A stretch of DNA of 64,000 bases from Aurantiacibacter luteus (GTDB taxonomy: Bacteria; Pseudomonadota; Alphaproteobacteria; Sphingomonadales; Sphingomonadaceae), in contig NZ_LBHB01000002.1 in assembly GCF_001010945.1 (NCBI RefSeq), positions 913,501 through 977,500 on the forward strand. The letters are read 5' to 3'. The translations under genes and the position numbers were made by a program. Of this stretch, positions 7,215 through 16,202 are shown in pieces; the stretch's first letter is position 1; each line of letters opens with the position of its first letter. The notes beneath the pieces are model-generated. The model was not told where the DNA came from and made no database searches. It saw only the letters and a list, made by a program, of their open reading frames with translations.

Positions 7215-9620
7215 ATGCGGACTGGTTTTTCGATTCGAGCGATTTCGGCTGTGCTGCTTGCGAGCGCGAGCCTTGCCGGGTGTGCCACAGTGCCGGCGGA
7301 TACCGTCGCCAGCGCACCCTATGCCGACGAGGATGCCTATGTGGCGTCGCTCGTCTCGCGGATGTCGGTCGAGCGCAAGGTGGCGCAGCTGATCCAGCCG
7401 CAGATCAACTCGTTCACCGCGGCGGACATGGCCCGCTATCGCTTCGGCAGCTATCTCAACGGCGGCAACGGCGGCCCCTACGGTGACGAGTTCGCGCCCG
7501 CCAGCGAGTGGTTGCGCCTCGCCGACGAGATGTACGATGCCTCGGTCCAGCCGCTGGCGAACGGCGAGCCGGTCATTCCGACGATGTGGGGCACCGACGC
7601 CGTCCACGGCCACACCAACGTCGTCGGCGCGACGATCTTTCCGCACAACGTGGCGCTCGGCGCGGCGAACGACCCCGATCTGGTGCGCCGCATAGGCCAC
7701 GCCACCGCCATCGAGGTGGAGGCGACCGGCATCGACTGGGACTTTTCGCCCACCGTCGCCGTGGCGCAGGACGGCCGCTGGGGCCGCGCGTACGAAAGCT
7801 ATTCGGAAGATCCCGCCCGCGTCGCTCCGCTCGGCGCGGCGCTGGTCGAGGGGCTACAGGGCCGCCCCGGCGATGCGGACTTTCTGGGCGACGGACGGGT
7901 GATCGCCACGGCTAAGCACTTTTTCGGCGACGGCGGTACCACGGACGGCGTCGACCAGGGTGAGGTGACCGGCGACATCGAGGCGCTGATCGCCCTCCAC
8001 GGTCGCCCCTATCCCGCCGCCATCGACGCGGGCGTGCAGACGGTCATGGCCAGCTTCAATTCGATCAACGGCGCCAAGATGCACGGCAACGGCCCGCTGC
8101 TGACCGGCGTGCTGCGCGGCCGCATGGGTTTCGACGGACTGGTCGTGGGCGATTGGAACGGTCACGGACAGGTCCAGGGCTGCACCGTCACCAACTGCCC
8201 GCAGTCGCTGCTCGCGGGGCTCGACATCTACATGGTGCCCGACGACTGGCGCGGCCTGATGGAAACGCTCGTCGCGCAGGTGAACGACGGGACCATCCCG
8301 ATGGCGCGGCTGGACGAGGCGGTGAGCCGGGTGCTGCACATCAAGTATCGCGCGGGCCTGCTCGGTCCGAATGCCGAGCGTCCTTCGGAGCGCGGCGTGG
8401 GTGGCCGCTTCGATCTCATCGGCTCGGCCGAGCACCGCGCCCTGGCGCGCGAGGCCGTGGCCGCCTCGCAGGTGATCCTGCGCAACGACGGCGTCCTGCC
8501 GCTGCGCAGCGGGGCCAATGTGCTCGTCGCCGGCAGCGCGGCGGACAACGTCGGCCAGGCCTCGGGCGGGTGGACGCTCGAATGGCAGGGCAGCACCGAA
8601 TACGGCGACGATCGCCTGCCGAACACGACCTCGATCTGGGACGGCCTGCGCGATGCAGTCACCGCCAGCGGCGGGCGCGCCACGCTGTCCGCCGACGGCA
8701 GCTTCACCGCGCGGCCGGCCGTTGCCGTGGTGGTCTTCGGCGAGAAGCCCTATGCCGAATTCGCCGGCGACACGCGCGATCTCGCCTTCCGCGACGAGGA
8801 GGGGCTGAACCTGCTCCGCTCCTTCCGCGAACAGGGCATCCCGACCGTCGCCGTATTCCTCTCGGGACGCCCGATGTGGATGAACCGCGAGATGAACCTC
8901 GCCAATGCCTTCGTCGCCAGCTGGCTGCCGGGCAGCGAGGGCGCGGGCGTGGCCGACGTGCTGACGGGCGCCGTGCCCGCCACCGGCCGCCTCTCGTTCG
9001 GCTGGCCGAACGACTGCAACGGCGGGCCCATCGCCCGCACCAACCGCGCGCTGTTCCCGCTCGGCTACGGCCTGGCGACCGGCCAGACCTCGGCCATGCC
9101 CATGCTCGGAGAGGGCTGCACCGCGCTGCTCGAAGGCACCGGCACCGCGCTGTTCGGCTCGGGCCGTCTCGCCGACGGCGTGACCGTGCGCGCGGGCGAC
9201 GGTTCCTCCTTCAGCCTGCTGCGCGGCACGGCGACGGACGGCTCGGTCACCGCGCGCGGGTTCGACCGCAACGCGCAGGAAGACGCGCGCGAAATCGCCA
9301 TGCGCGCCGGATCGCAGATCGCCTTCGTGGAGCCGCAGGGCAGCGGCAACGCCTATCGCCTGACCTACGAGGTGCTGACGCGGCCGACCGCGCCGGTCAC
9401 GCTGGTCACTGGCACCGAGGGCGGCGCAACGTCCACGCTCGACGTGACACAGCATTTCGCCCACGCCGAGGGCAAGGGGTTCCGCGAAATGCTGATCACC
9501 GATGCCTGCGTCGGCCAGCTGGGCAACCTGTTCGCCCTGCGCACGGCCTCCAACCTCACCTTCCGCATCGCCGGGATGGAGCGCATCGAGGTCGCCGAAG
9601 GAACGACTTGCGCTTTCTAG
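7215..9620 (+). CDS. GH3 family beta-glucosidase / glucan exohydrolase lipoprotein
   Basis: This 801-residue enzyme would release glucose from the ends of beta-glucan oligosaccharides outside the cytoplasm. A lipoprotein signal ends at Cys23 (SLAGC). The GH3 N-terminal barrel shows VPTMWGTDAVHGHTN-like, AKHFFGDGGTTDG and the nucleophile motif GLVVGDWNG with Asp313. The second GH3 domain (EAVAASQVILRNDGVLPL onward) is followed by a beta-rich C-terminal extension of roughly 170 residues, as in the exo-1,3/1,4-beta-glucanases of marine gammaproteobacteria (ExoP type). ATG at 7215 is chosen because it starts the lipoprotein signal and has GAGG 6 bases upstream. It is paired with the GH16 enzyme, which would supply its substrate. 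Confidence 0.93.
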   Translation: MRTGFSIRAISAVLLASASLAGCATVPADTVASAPYADEDAYVASLVSRMSVERKVAQLIQPQINSFTAADMARYRFGSYLNGGNGGPYGDEFAPASEWLRLADEMYDASVQPLANGEPVIPTMWGTDAVHGHTNVVGATIFPHNVALGAANDPDLVRRIGHATAIEVEATGIDWDFSPTVAVAQDGRWGRAYESYSEDPARVAPLGAALVEGLQGRPGDADFLGDGRVIATAKHFFGDGGTTDGVDQGEVTGDIEALIALHGRPYPAAIDAGVQTVMASFNSINGAKMHGNGPLLTGVLRGRMGFDGLVVGDWNGHGQVQGCTVTNCPQSLLAGLDIYMVPDDWRGLMETLVAQVNDGTIPMARLDEAVSRVLHIKYRAGLLGPNAERPSERGVGGRFDLIGSAEHRALAREAVAASQVILRNDGVLPLRSGANVLVAGSAADNVGQASGGWTLEWQGSTEYGDDRLPNTTSIWDGLRDAVTASGGRATLSADGSFTARPAVAVVVFGEKPYAEFAGDTRDLAFRDEEGLNLLRSFREQGIPTVAVFLSGRPMWMNREMNLANAFVASWLPGSEGAGVADVLTGAVPATGRLSFGWPNDCNGGPIARTNRALFPLGYGLATGQTSAMPMLGEGCTALLEGTGTALFGSGRLADGVTVRAGDGSSFSLLRGTATDGSVTARGFDRNAQEDAREIAMRAGSQIAFVEPQGSGNAYRLTYEVLTRPTAPVTLVTGTEGGATSTLDVTQHFAHAEGKGFREMLITDACVGQLGNLFALRTASNLTFRIAGMERIEVAEGTTCAF

Positions 9621-9683
9621 GCGATCGCCCGATTACACGACCGGCCCGCCCGCAAGAGGCGGCCTCTTGGGGAGTATGATTGA

Positions 9684-10997
9684 ATGGCCCTGGTACCCGA
9701 CGCCTCCAGCAGCACCGACCCGCGCCCGTTGACCGACGACGCACCGCCGGTCGATGCGCCGGGCCTGCAGTATTTCGTCTTCGCGCTGTTCTTCATCTTC
9801 GGCGGCATCACCAGTCTGAACGACGTGATCCTGCCCAAGCTGAAGGAGCTGTTCACGCTCAACTACACGCAGGCGATGCTGATCCAGTTCTGCTTCTTCA
9901 CCGCCTATCTCGTCATCGGCATCCCCGGCGCACAGCTGGTGAAGCGCATCGGTTACATGCGCGGGGCCGTGGTCGGCCTGCTGACCATGATGACCGGCTG
10001 CCTGCTGTTCATTCCCGCCAGCCAGACGGCGACCTACGGCCTGTTCCTCTTCGCCCTGTTCGTGCTGGCGAGCGGCGTGGTGGTGGTGCAGGTGGTGACG
10101 AACCCTCTCATCAGCCTGCTCGGTCCGCAAAAGACGGTGCACAGCCGCCTGACCTTTGCGCAGGCGTTCAACAGCCTCGGCACCACGATTTTCCCGCTGG
10201 TCGGCGCGACGCTGATCCTGGGCAGCCTCGCGGGCGTGACCGCCGCCGAGCTCTCGGGCCCGGCGCTCGACCAGTACCGCACCGCCGAAAGCGCGGCCAT
10301 CGTTCGCACCTACATCGGCCTCGCCGTGGCGCTGGCGGTGATCGCGGGCGTGGTGTGGATGTTCCGCAACCGCCTGAAGGGCGAGCAGCACGAGCGTAGC
10401 TCCATCGCCGGCGGCTTCCAGCTGCTGAAGCGCACCCGCTTCGGCTACGGCGCGCTATGCATCTTCCTCTACGTCGGCGCGGAAGTGGCGATTGGCTCGT
10501 TGATCGTGAACTACCTGATGCAGGAGCGTGTGCTCGGCATCGACGAGCAGAGCGCGGGCCAGATGATCGCCTATTACTGGGGGGGCGCGCTGGTCGGACG
10601 CCTGATCGGTTCTGCGCTGCTGCGCGTCATCAGCCCCGGTCTTATCCTCGCAAGCGTGGCCATCGGCGCCATTGCCCTGCTGCTGATCTCGACCAACACC
10701 ACCGGGACGGTCTCGGGCTACAGCCTGCTGGCGATCGGCCTGATGAACTCGATCATGTTCCCCACCATCTTCTCGCTCGCCTGCGAGAAGCTGGGCGCGC
10801 GCGCGGCGGATGGTTCGGGTATCATCAACATCGCCATTTTCGGCGGCGCGGTGATCCCGCTGCTGACGGGGATGCTGGCGGATGCGAGCGGCAGCCTCGC
10901 CACGGCGCTGATCCTGCCCGCCATCTGCTACGCCATCATCGCCGGCTTCGGCATCTACGCCCGCCGTCCGGCGACCGACACGGCCGCCTTCGCCTAG
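9684..10997 (+). CDS. FHS-family sugar MFS transporter (glucose/galactose/fucose permease type)
   Basis: A 437-residue, 12-helix permease. The N-terminal region LQYFVFALFFIFGGITSLNDVILPKLKELF and the later LNSIMFPTIFSLACEKLG resemble FucP, NagP and GluP. Together with the GH3 enzyme upstream (63-base gap) it would import the monosaccharide released, probably glucose. ATG at 9684 follows GGGGAG by 9 bases; an ATG at 9676 is in another frame. No operator was seen in the gap, so it probably depends on the GH3 promoter. Confidence 0.9.
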   Translation: MALVPDASSSTDPRPLTDDAPPVDAPGLQYFVFALFFIFGGITSLNDVILPKLKELFTLNYTQAMLIQFCFFTAYLVIGIPGAQLVKRIGYMRGAVVGLLTMMTGCLLFIPASQTATYGLFLFALFVLASGVVVVQVVTNPLISLLGPQKTVHSRLTFAQAFNSLGTTIFPLVGATLILGSLAGVTAAELSGPALDQYRTAESAAIVRTYIGLAVALAVIAGVVWMFRNRLKGEQHERSSIAGGFQLLKRTRFGYGALCIFLYVGAEVAIGSLIVNYLMQERVLGIDEQSAGQMIAYYWGGALVGRLIGSALLRVISPGLILASVAIGAIALLLISTNTTGTVSGYSLLAIGLMNSIMFPTIFSLACEKLGARAADGSGIINIAIFGGAVIPLLTGMLADASGSLATALILPAICYAIIAGFGIYARRPATDTAAFA

Positions 10998-11013
10998 CCA
11001 CGAAGGCGCTGGA

Positions 11014-11057
11014 CAAAAAAAGGGGCGGGGCGTCTGCACGACGCTCCGCCCTTTCTG
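11014..11057. terminator. Bidirectional intrinsic terminator between convergent genes
   Basis: GGGCGGGGCGTC (11023-11034) pairs with GACGCTCCGCCC (11040-11051) around a TGCAC loop, with one G-T pair. Seven A residues precede the stem, giving a U-run for the minus-strand protease gene, and CCCTTTCTG follows it on the plus strand. It separates the glucan locus from the convergent caspase-like gene. Confidence 0.85.
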
Positions 11058-11070
11058 TTCCGGCGTAAGC

Positions 11071-12681
11071 CTAGTTGGCGCGGGCGACCCGGCGCGGCGC
11101 CGCGCTGCCGAAGTTCATCAGCACCTGGTTGTGCGGCATCCCGTCGCCGCCGCGGTCGATGACGATGTGCTGCCAGCCCGGCGTGCGGGCGGAGCGGAAA
11201 TCCTCCGCATCGGTCACCAGCGGTGTTTCGAGCACGGTGCGGTAGAATGTGGTGCGCATGTATTCCGACAGCTCGCCCGCCGAGATTGCGTTGTCGCGGT
11301 CCATGTCGGCCGCGCCCGCTATGGCGGCGCGGAAGATGTCGGACACGTAGCCGCCCGCCTTGTTCGCCGTGGCGACCAGGCTGAGCGTGTCGGCATCGGA
11401 GCTGAACACGCCCATCCGCTCGTCCTTCGCGTCGACGATCTGGTCGAACCCGCCGGAAAAGCAGCTGTCCATCACCAGCAATACGCGCCCATCGATGTCC
11501 GCCATCCAGTCGGCCAGCTCGTAGTCGTAGAGCGCGGCGTCGTAGAGCTCCATCGTCTCGGCGCTGCCGTCGCGCTCGGTGGTCATGCCCTCCACCTTGT
11601 CGCCGTGGCCCGAGTAGAAGATCATCAGCAGATCGTCCGGCCCCATCGCCGCGGCCATTCGGTCCAGCGCCGCGCGCACGTTCGCCCGCGTGGCCTGCGC
11701 ATTGACGAGATTGGCGCTTTCGGGCGCGAGCACGCCCTGGTCGCGCAGCGCGGCGGCGATGCGGGTGGCATCCTCGTCGGTGCGCGACAGGCCGCTCATG
11801 CGTTCGTAGTCGGCCACGCCGATGGTCAGCGCATAAACCTGCGCCTGCCCGCCCGCGGGTCGCACCGTGCGCACGCCCGCCTCCGCCTCCGACAGGCGCA
11901 ATTCGTAAGGCCCGGTGACGTTGCGACCGAAGCTGCTGGCGGCCACGTGGTAGGTGCCGTCTGCGGGCAGGGTGATCGAGAGGCGGGAATCGGTGTTCTC
12001 CACCCCCGAGATGTCGTCGTTGGTCTCCACGCGCCCGTCGGGCATGTGCACCGAGAGCAGCGTGTCGATGCTGTCGGAGGTCAGGTCGAAGGTGACGCGC
12101 TGCCCCTGCCGCCCGGCAAAGGCGTAATAGTCGACGAACTCGCCGCTGAGCGCCGTGCCGTCCGACCGGGTGAGCGCACCCGTCAGCGACTGCCCCATAG
12201 CGATCGCCGGGGCATTGCCGCCGGTCGGATGCGCCGGGTCCATCGTGCCGAGGCGAAAGGCGCCGCTGCCCTCGTTGTTGTAGGATGCGACCGTCAGGCT
12301 GTAGGCCCCGTCCACCGGCAGCAAGGCATCGATCATGCTGTTGAGCGTGCCGCCCGAATCGTCGTTCTCCATCTCGAACCCGCCGGGGCCGCGAAGGCGC
12401 AGGACCGTGTCGAAATCGTCCGAACTCAGCGCCGCCCGCAGCCGCTGCCCGGCCCGGCCCTGGATGGTGTAAGTGGCGTTCCCGCGCGAGAGCCGCCCGT
12501 CCACGCCCTCGCCCATCGCCAGGCGACCGTTGTTCGACGTGGCAGGCTTTCCGGCCTGTTTGGCCTCGGCAACGATAGTGCTGGCCACCTCGCCGACCTG
12601 GCGCGCGCTGGCCGGAGCCAGCGTCAGCAGCACTGCGCTCGCCACGATGGCGGCGGTGGTGAAATGGGCGCGCTTGGTCAT
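11071..12681 (-). CDS. Secreted caspase-like (orthocaspase/peptidase C14) protease with PPC-like domains and an EF-hand loop
   Basis: A 536-residue exported protein. A signal peptide (about 1-27, ending APASA-R) is followed by two beta-sandwich segments (about 60-145 and 165-265) that resemble bacterial pre-peptidase C-terminal (PPC) domains. The C14 caspase domain follows from about 282 (YALTIGVADYERM). The catalytic dyad is visible: His359 in IFYSGHGD and Cys407 in VMDSCFSGG. Residues 459-470 (DMDRDNAISAGE) fit a canonical EF-hand calcium loop with acidic positions 1, 3, 5 and 12. Bacterial orthocaspases usually cut after Arg/Lys and some need calcium; neither is shown here. Start ATG has GGGGGG upstream. 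It appears to be a single-gene unit facing away from the gcv operon start. Confidence 0.88.
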   Translation of the reverse strand: MTKRAHFTTAAIVASAVLLTLAPASARQVGEVASTIVAEAKQAGKPATSNNGRLAMGEGVDGRLSRGNATYTIQGRAGQRLRAALSSDDFDTVLRLRGPGGFEMENDDSGGTLNSMIDALLPVDGAYSLTVASYNNEGSGAFRLGTMDPAHPTGGNAPAIAMGQSLTGALTRSDGTALSGEFVDYYAFAGRQGQRVTFDLTSDSIDTLLSVHMPDGRVETNDDISGVENTDSRLSITLPADGTYHVAASSFGRNVTGPYELRLSEAEAGVRTVRPAGGQAQVYALTIGVADYERMSGLSRTDEDATRIAAALRDQGVLAPESANLVNAQATRANVRAALDRMAAAMGPDDLLMIFYSGHGDKVEGMTTERDGSAETMELYDAALYDYELADWMADIDGRVLLVMDSCFSGGFDQIVDAKDERMGVFSSDADTLSLVATANKAGGYVSDIFRAAIAGAADMDRDNAISAGELSEYMRTTFYRTVLETPLVTDAEDFRSARTPGWQHIVIDRGGDGMPHNQVLMNFGSAAPRRVARAN

Positions 12682-12766
12682 GTCTGAAATCCCCCCGGAT
12701 CGGCCGTGTGAACGGTTCGTCTATGCAATAGCACGTCTGAACCGTCCACTAACGCCCTTACGCGGC

Positions 12767-14377
12767 CTATCCCGCGCCGGGAATCTCGTAGTTGCCGCTG
12801 CCCGGCGCGACCTCCGGTTCGCTCCATGCGAGGCGCGGCTTGCGGGCTGCCATGGCTTCGTCCAGCCGGGCGCGCGGGGCGTGATGCGGCGCGGTCTTGA
12901 GAGCCTCGTCGCCTGCGCGCGCGCGTTCCGCGAGAGAGCGCATGGCCATCACGAACTGGTCGATGCCCGCCTTGCTCTCGGTCTCGGTCGGCTCGATCAG
13001 CATGGCCCCGTGGACGACCAGCGGGAAATACATGGTCATCGGGTGGAAGCCTTCGTCGATCAGGCCCTTGGCAAGATCGAGCGTCGACATGCCTTCCGCA
13101 AAGCCCGCGTCGCCGAACAGCGCCTCGTGCATGCAGGGGCCGGTCTTGCCGAAGGGTGCGTCCAGCACGTCGTCGAGCGAGCGCAGGATGTAGTTGGCAT
13201 TAAGCACAGCATCGCCCGATGCCTGCCGCAAGCCGTCCGCTCCGTGCGAGAGGATGTAGGTCAGCGCGCGGGTGAACATGCCCATCTGCCCGTGGAAGGC
13301 GGTCATGCGGCCGAAGGCCTGCTTGTGCCCGTGCTCGCTGGCGTTCTCTTCCTCGACCAGCTGGATGATCCCATCGGACATCTTGGCGGTGAAGGGCAGG
13401 GGGCCGAACGGCGACAGTGCTTCCGACAGCACCACCGGACCCGAACCCGGTCCGCCGCCACCGTGGGGGGTGGAAAAGGTCTTGTGCAGGTTGATGTGCA
13501 TCGCATCGATGCCGAGGTCGCCCGGGCGCACGCGGCCCATGATGGCGTTGAAGTTCGCGCCGTCGCAATAGACGAATCCGCCCGCCGCGTGGACCGCGTC
13601 GGAGATCGCCTTCATGTCGCGCTCGAACAGGCCGCAGGTGTTGGGGTTGGTGATCATCACCCCCGCGACGTCCGGGCCGAGGCGGGCCTTGAGCGCCTCC
13701 AGATCCACGCGGCCTTCGGCGTTGGCGGGAATGTCCTCCACCTTGTAGCCGGCAAAGGCGGCGGTGGCGGGGTTGGTGCCGTGCGCGCTCTCGGGCACGA
13801 GGATGACCTCGCGCGCGTCGCCGCGGGCTTCCAGCGCGGCGCGGATGCACAGGATGCCGCACAGCTCGCCGTGCGCGCCGGCCTTGGGCGTCATGGCGAC
13901 GCCGTGCATGCCGGTGAGCTCGATCAGCCAGTGCGCCAGTTCGTTGATGACGCCGAGCGCGCCGCGCACGGTATCGACCGGCTGCAGCGGATGCACGTCG
14001 GCGAACCCGGGCATGCGCGCCACCTTTTCGTTGAGGCGCGGGTTGTGCTTCATGGTGCAGCTGCCGAGCGGAAACAGGCCGAGATCGATGGCATAGTTCT
14101 GGCGGCTGAGGCGAGTGTAGTGGCGCACCGTTTCGGGCTCGCTGAGGCCGGGGAGGCCGATGGGGCCCTTGCGCGCGTGGCTGCCGAGGCGGCTGGCGGT
14201 GTCGCCCTTCGCCTGCGGCAGGTCGACGCCGGTGGTCTCGGCATTGCCGATCTCGAAGATCAGCGGCTCTTCCAGCATCAGCGCCTTGTTGCCGGTGACG
14301 GTGGGGTGCGCACCCGCGTCCTCGCTGGCCATCGGCGTGCCGGGCCTCCACCCGCTCTGGTTGATCGGCTTGTTCAT
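12767..14377 (-). CDS. gcvPB: Glycine dehydrogenase (decarboxylating) subunit 2
   Basis: The PLP-carrying half of the split P-protein of the glycine cleavage system (536 residues). It shows the cofactor lysine motif NLHKTFSTPHGGGGPGSGPV and the conserved GSCTMKHNPRLNE and HGTNPATA segments. The start is an ATG at 14377 that overlaps the TGA of gcvPA (ATGA), so translation is coupled; the longer open frame upstream is a shadow of gcvPA. It is the last gene of the riboswitch-controlled gcvT-gcvH-gcvPA-gcvPB operon and releases CO2 from glycine in complex with GcvPA and GcvH. Confidence 0.97.
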   Translation of the reverse strand: MNKPINQSGWRPGTPMASEDAGAHPTVTGNKALMLEEPLIFEIGNAETTGVDLPQAKGDTASRLGSHARKGPIGLPGLSEPETVRHYTRLSRQNYAIDLGLFPLGSCTMKHNPRLNEKVARMPGFADVHPLQPVDTVRGALGVINELAHWLIELTGMHGVAMTPKAGAHGELCGILCIRAALEARGDAREVILVPESAHGTNPATAAFAGYKVEDIPANAEGRVDLEALKARLGPDVAGVMITNPNTCGLFERDMKAISDAVHAAGGFVYCDGANFNAIMGRVRPGDLGIDAMHINLHKTFSTPHGGGGPGSGPVVLSEALSPFGPLPFTAKMSDGIIQLVEEENASEHGHKQAFGRMTAFHGQMGMFTRALTYILSHGADGLRQASGDAVLNANYILRSLDDVLDAPFGKTGPCMHEALFGDAGFAEGMSTLDLAKGLIDEGFHPMTMYFPLVVHGAMLIEPTETESKAGIDQFVMAMRSLAERARAGDEALKTAPHHAPRARLDEAMAARKPRLAWSEPEVAPGSGNYEIPGAG

Positions 14378-15735
14378 GCCAGTTCCTCCGTGAGGGCGGA
14401 GCAAAGGGCGTCGATGTCCGCCTCGTTCGTGGTTTCGGTGACGGCGACGACGAGGCCGTTCGCCAGCGCATCCGCATCGGGGAACAGGCGGCCGAGCGAG
14501 ACGCCGGCGAGTACGCCCTTTTCCGCCAGCGCACGCACCAGCGGGCGGCTTTCGACCGGCAGGCGCAGGGTGAACTCGTTGAAAAACACCTCGTTGACGA
14601 CCTCGATCCCCGGCACCGCGGCCAGCTTGTCCGCGGCCAGGCAGGCGAGGCGGTGGTTCTCGGCGGCGAGGCCGTTCAGGCCCTTTTCGCCCAGCAGCGT
14701 CATGTGGATCGAGAAGGCCAGCGCACAGAGGCCGGAGTTGGTGCAGATGTTGCTGGTCGCCTTTTCGCGGCGGATGTGCTGCTCGCGGGTCGACAGCGTC
14801 AGCACGAAGCCGCGCTTGCCGTCGGCGTCCACGGTCTCGCCGCACAGGCGGCCCGGCATCTGTCGCACCAGCTTGGAATCGCGCACGGCGAAGAGGCCGA
14901 GATAGGGCCCGCCGAATTGCAGGCCGACGCCGATCGACTGGCCTTCGCCCACCACGATGTCCGCGCCGAGGTTGCCCGGTGCCTCGAGCGCGCCGAGCGC
15001 CACCGGTTCGGTGTTGACGGCGATCAGCAGCGCGCCCGCCGCGTGCGCCGCCTCGGCGATACGGGCGAGATCGGGTACGCGGCCTATGATGTCGGGATAC
15101 TGGACGACCACGCAGGACGTGGTCTCGTCGATCCGCGCGATGAGCGCCTCCTCGCCCGCGTCGGCTTCCACCACCGGCGGCTCGTAGGCGATCTCGGCAT
15201 GGGTGAACTTCGCCATGGTCTGCGCGACGCCGACGTAGTGCGGGTGCAGGCCGCCGTCGATGAGCACGCGGTTGCGCTTGGTCTGCCGCCCGGCCATCAC
15301 GATGGCTTCCCAGCAGGCGGTCGAGCCGTCGTACATCGAGGCATTCGCCACCGCGCAGCCGTAGAGGCGCGCGACCTGGCTCTGGAACTCGAACAGCATC
15401 TGCAGCGTGCCCTGCGCGATCTCCGGCTGGTAGGGCGTGTAGGCGGTCAGGAACTCGCCGCGCTGGATGAGGTGATCGACCGTGGCGGGCACATGGTGGC
15501 GATAGGCACCCGCGCCGCAGAAGAACGGCGCATCGCCCGCCGCGAGATTCTGCTGCGAGAGCGCGCGCATGTGCTTCTCGACCGCCATCTCGGTGGCGTG
15601 GAGCGGGAGGCCCTCGATGGGTCCGCCCAGATACTGCGCGGGCGCGATGTCGGCGAACAGCGCGTCGACGCTGGGTGCGCCGATGGTATCGAGCATCGCC
15701 GTGCGGTCGGTGTCGGTCAGGGGAAGGTAGCGCAT
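14374..15735 (-). CDS. gcvPA: Glycine dehydrogenase (decarboxylating) subunit 1
   Basis: The first half of the two-subunit P-protein (453 residues). MRYLPLTDTDRTAMLDTIG at the start, the substrate-site region FCGAGAYRHHVPATVDHLIQRGEF and TAYTPYQPEIAQGTLQMLFEFQ are typical. It overlaps gcvPB by the ATGA junction and is separated from gcvH by 92 bases filled with an inverted pair of palindromic repeats (15746-15826), which may stabilise or process the mRNA at this point. Confidence 0.97.
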   Translation of the reverse strand: MRYLPLTDTDRTAMLDTIGAPSVDALFADIAPAQYLGGPIEGLPLHATEMAVEKHMRALSQQNLAAGDAPFFCGAGAYRHHVPATVDHLIQRGEFLTAYTPYQPEIAQGTLQMLFEFQSQVARLYGCAVANASMYDGSTACWEAIVMAGRQTKRNRVLIDGGLHPHYVGVAQTMAKFTHAEIAYEPPVVEADAGEEALIARIDETTSCVVVQYPDIIGRVPDLARIAEAAHAAGALLIAVNTEPVALGALEAPGNLGADIVVGEGQSIGVGLQFGGPYLGLFAVRDSKLVRQMPGRLCGETVDADGKRGFVLTLSTREQHIRREKATSNICTNSGLCALAFSIHMTLLGEKGLNGLAAENHRLACLAADKLAAVPGIEVVNEVFFNEFTLRLPVESRPLVRALAEKGVLAGVSLGRLFPDADALANGLVVAVTETTNEADIDALCSALTEELA

Positions 15736-15745
15736 ATCAAACTCT

Positions 15746-15826
15746 CGTCATCCCAGCGAAAGCTGGGATCGGGTGCAGAAAGGTCACATTGGACGGCCAG
15801 CGATCCCAGCTTTCGCTGGGATGACG
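15746..15826. repeat. Inverted pair of 26-nt palindromic repeats (REP-like) between gcvH and gcvPA
   Basis: The unit at 15746-15771 contains CCCAGCGAAAGCTGGG, a 6-bp stem capped by a GAAA tetraloop, flanked by CGTCAT and ATCG. The unit at 15801-15826 is its exact reverse complement; 29 bases separate them. The right unit ends one base before the gcvH stop codon. The whole can fold as two small hairpins or one long stem. A second pair of the same unit lies at 46883-46960. This resembles REP/BIME elements, which are mobilised by RAYT proteins; no such gene is in the window. Confidence 0.9.
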
Positions 15827-15827
15827 G

Positions 15828-16199
15828 CTAGAGACTATCGCAGAAGCTCTTGTAGCCCTCGGCGTCCATCAGGCCGTCGAGTTCGCCCTTGTCGGCGATG
15901 GTCATCTTGAAGAACCAACCGTCGGCCTCGGGCGAGGTGTTGACGAGTTCCGGGTCGCCTTCCAGCGCCGCATTGCCCTCGATCACGGTGCCGGCGATGG
16001 GGGCGTAGACGTCGCTCGCCGCCTTCACGCTCTCGACCACCGCGGCCTCGCCGCCCTTGGTCAGTTCTTTGCCCGCTTCGGGCACCTCGACGAAGACGAT
16101 GTCGCCCAGCTGTTCCTGCGCGTGATCGGTGATGCCGACGGTCGCGGTGTCGCCGTCGACTTCGATCCACTCGTGTTCCTCGGTGAAATAGCGTGCCAT
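15828..16199 (-). CDS. gcvH: Glycine cleavage system H protein
   Basis: The 123-residue lipoyl carrier protein that shuttles the aminomethyl group between the P, T and L proteins. The lipoylation site is Lys59 in [17 protein letters not shown], and the family opening [21 protein letters not shown] is intact. Its ATG lies 3 bases after the gcvT stop, so the two are co-translated. The REP-like pair follows immediately downstream. Confidence 0.98.
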   Translation of the reverse strand: MARYFTEEHEWIEVDGDTATVGITDHAQEQLGDIVFVEVPEAGKELTKGGEAAVVESVKAASDVYAPIAGTVIEGNAALEGDPELVNTSPEADGWFFKMTIADKGELDGLMDAEGYKSFCDSL

Positions 16200-16202
16200 G
16201 CC

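Noticed and set aside
12473..14905. Very long plus-strand open frame opposite gcvPB
   Set aside because: It is antisense to a certain enzyme gene, has low-complexity Ala/Arg/His/Gly translation and arises from high GC at third codon positions. Similar shadows lie opposite hslU, glcB, the flippase and others.
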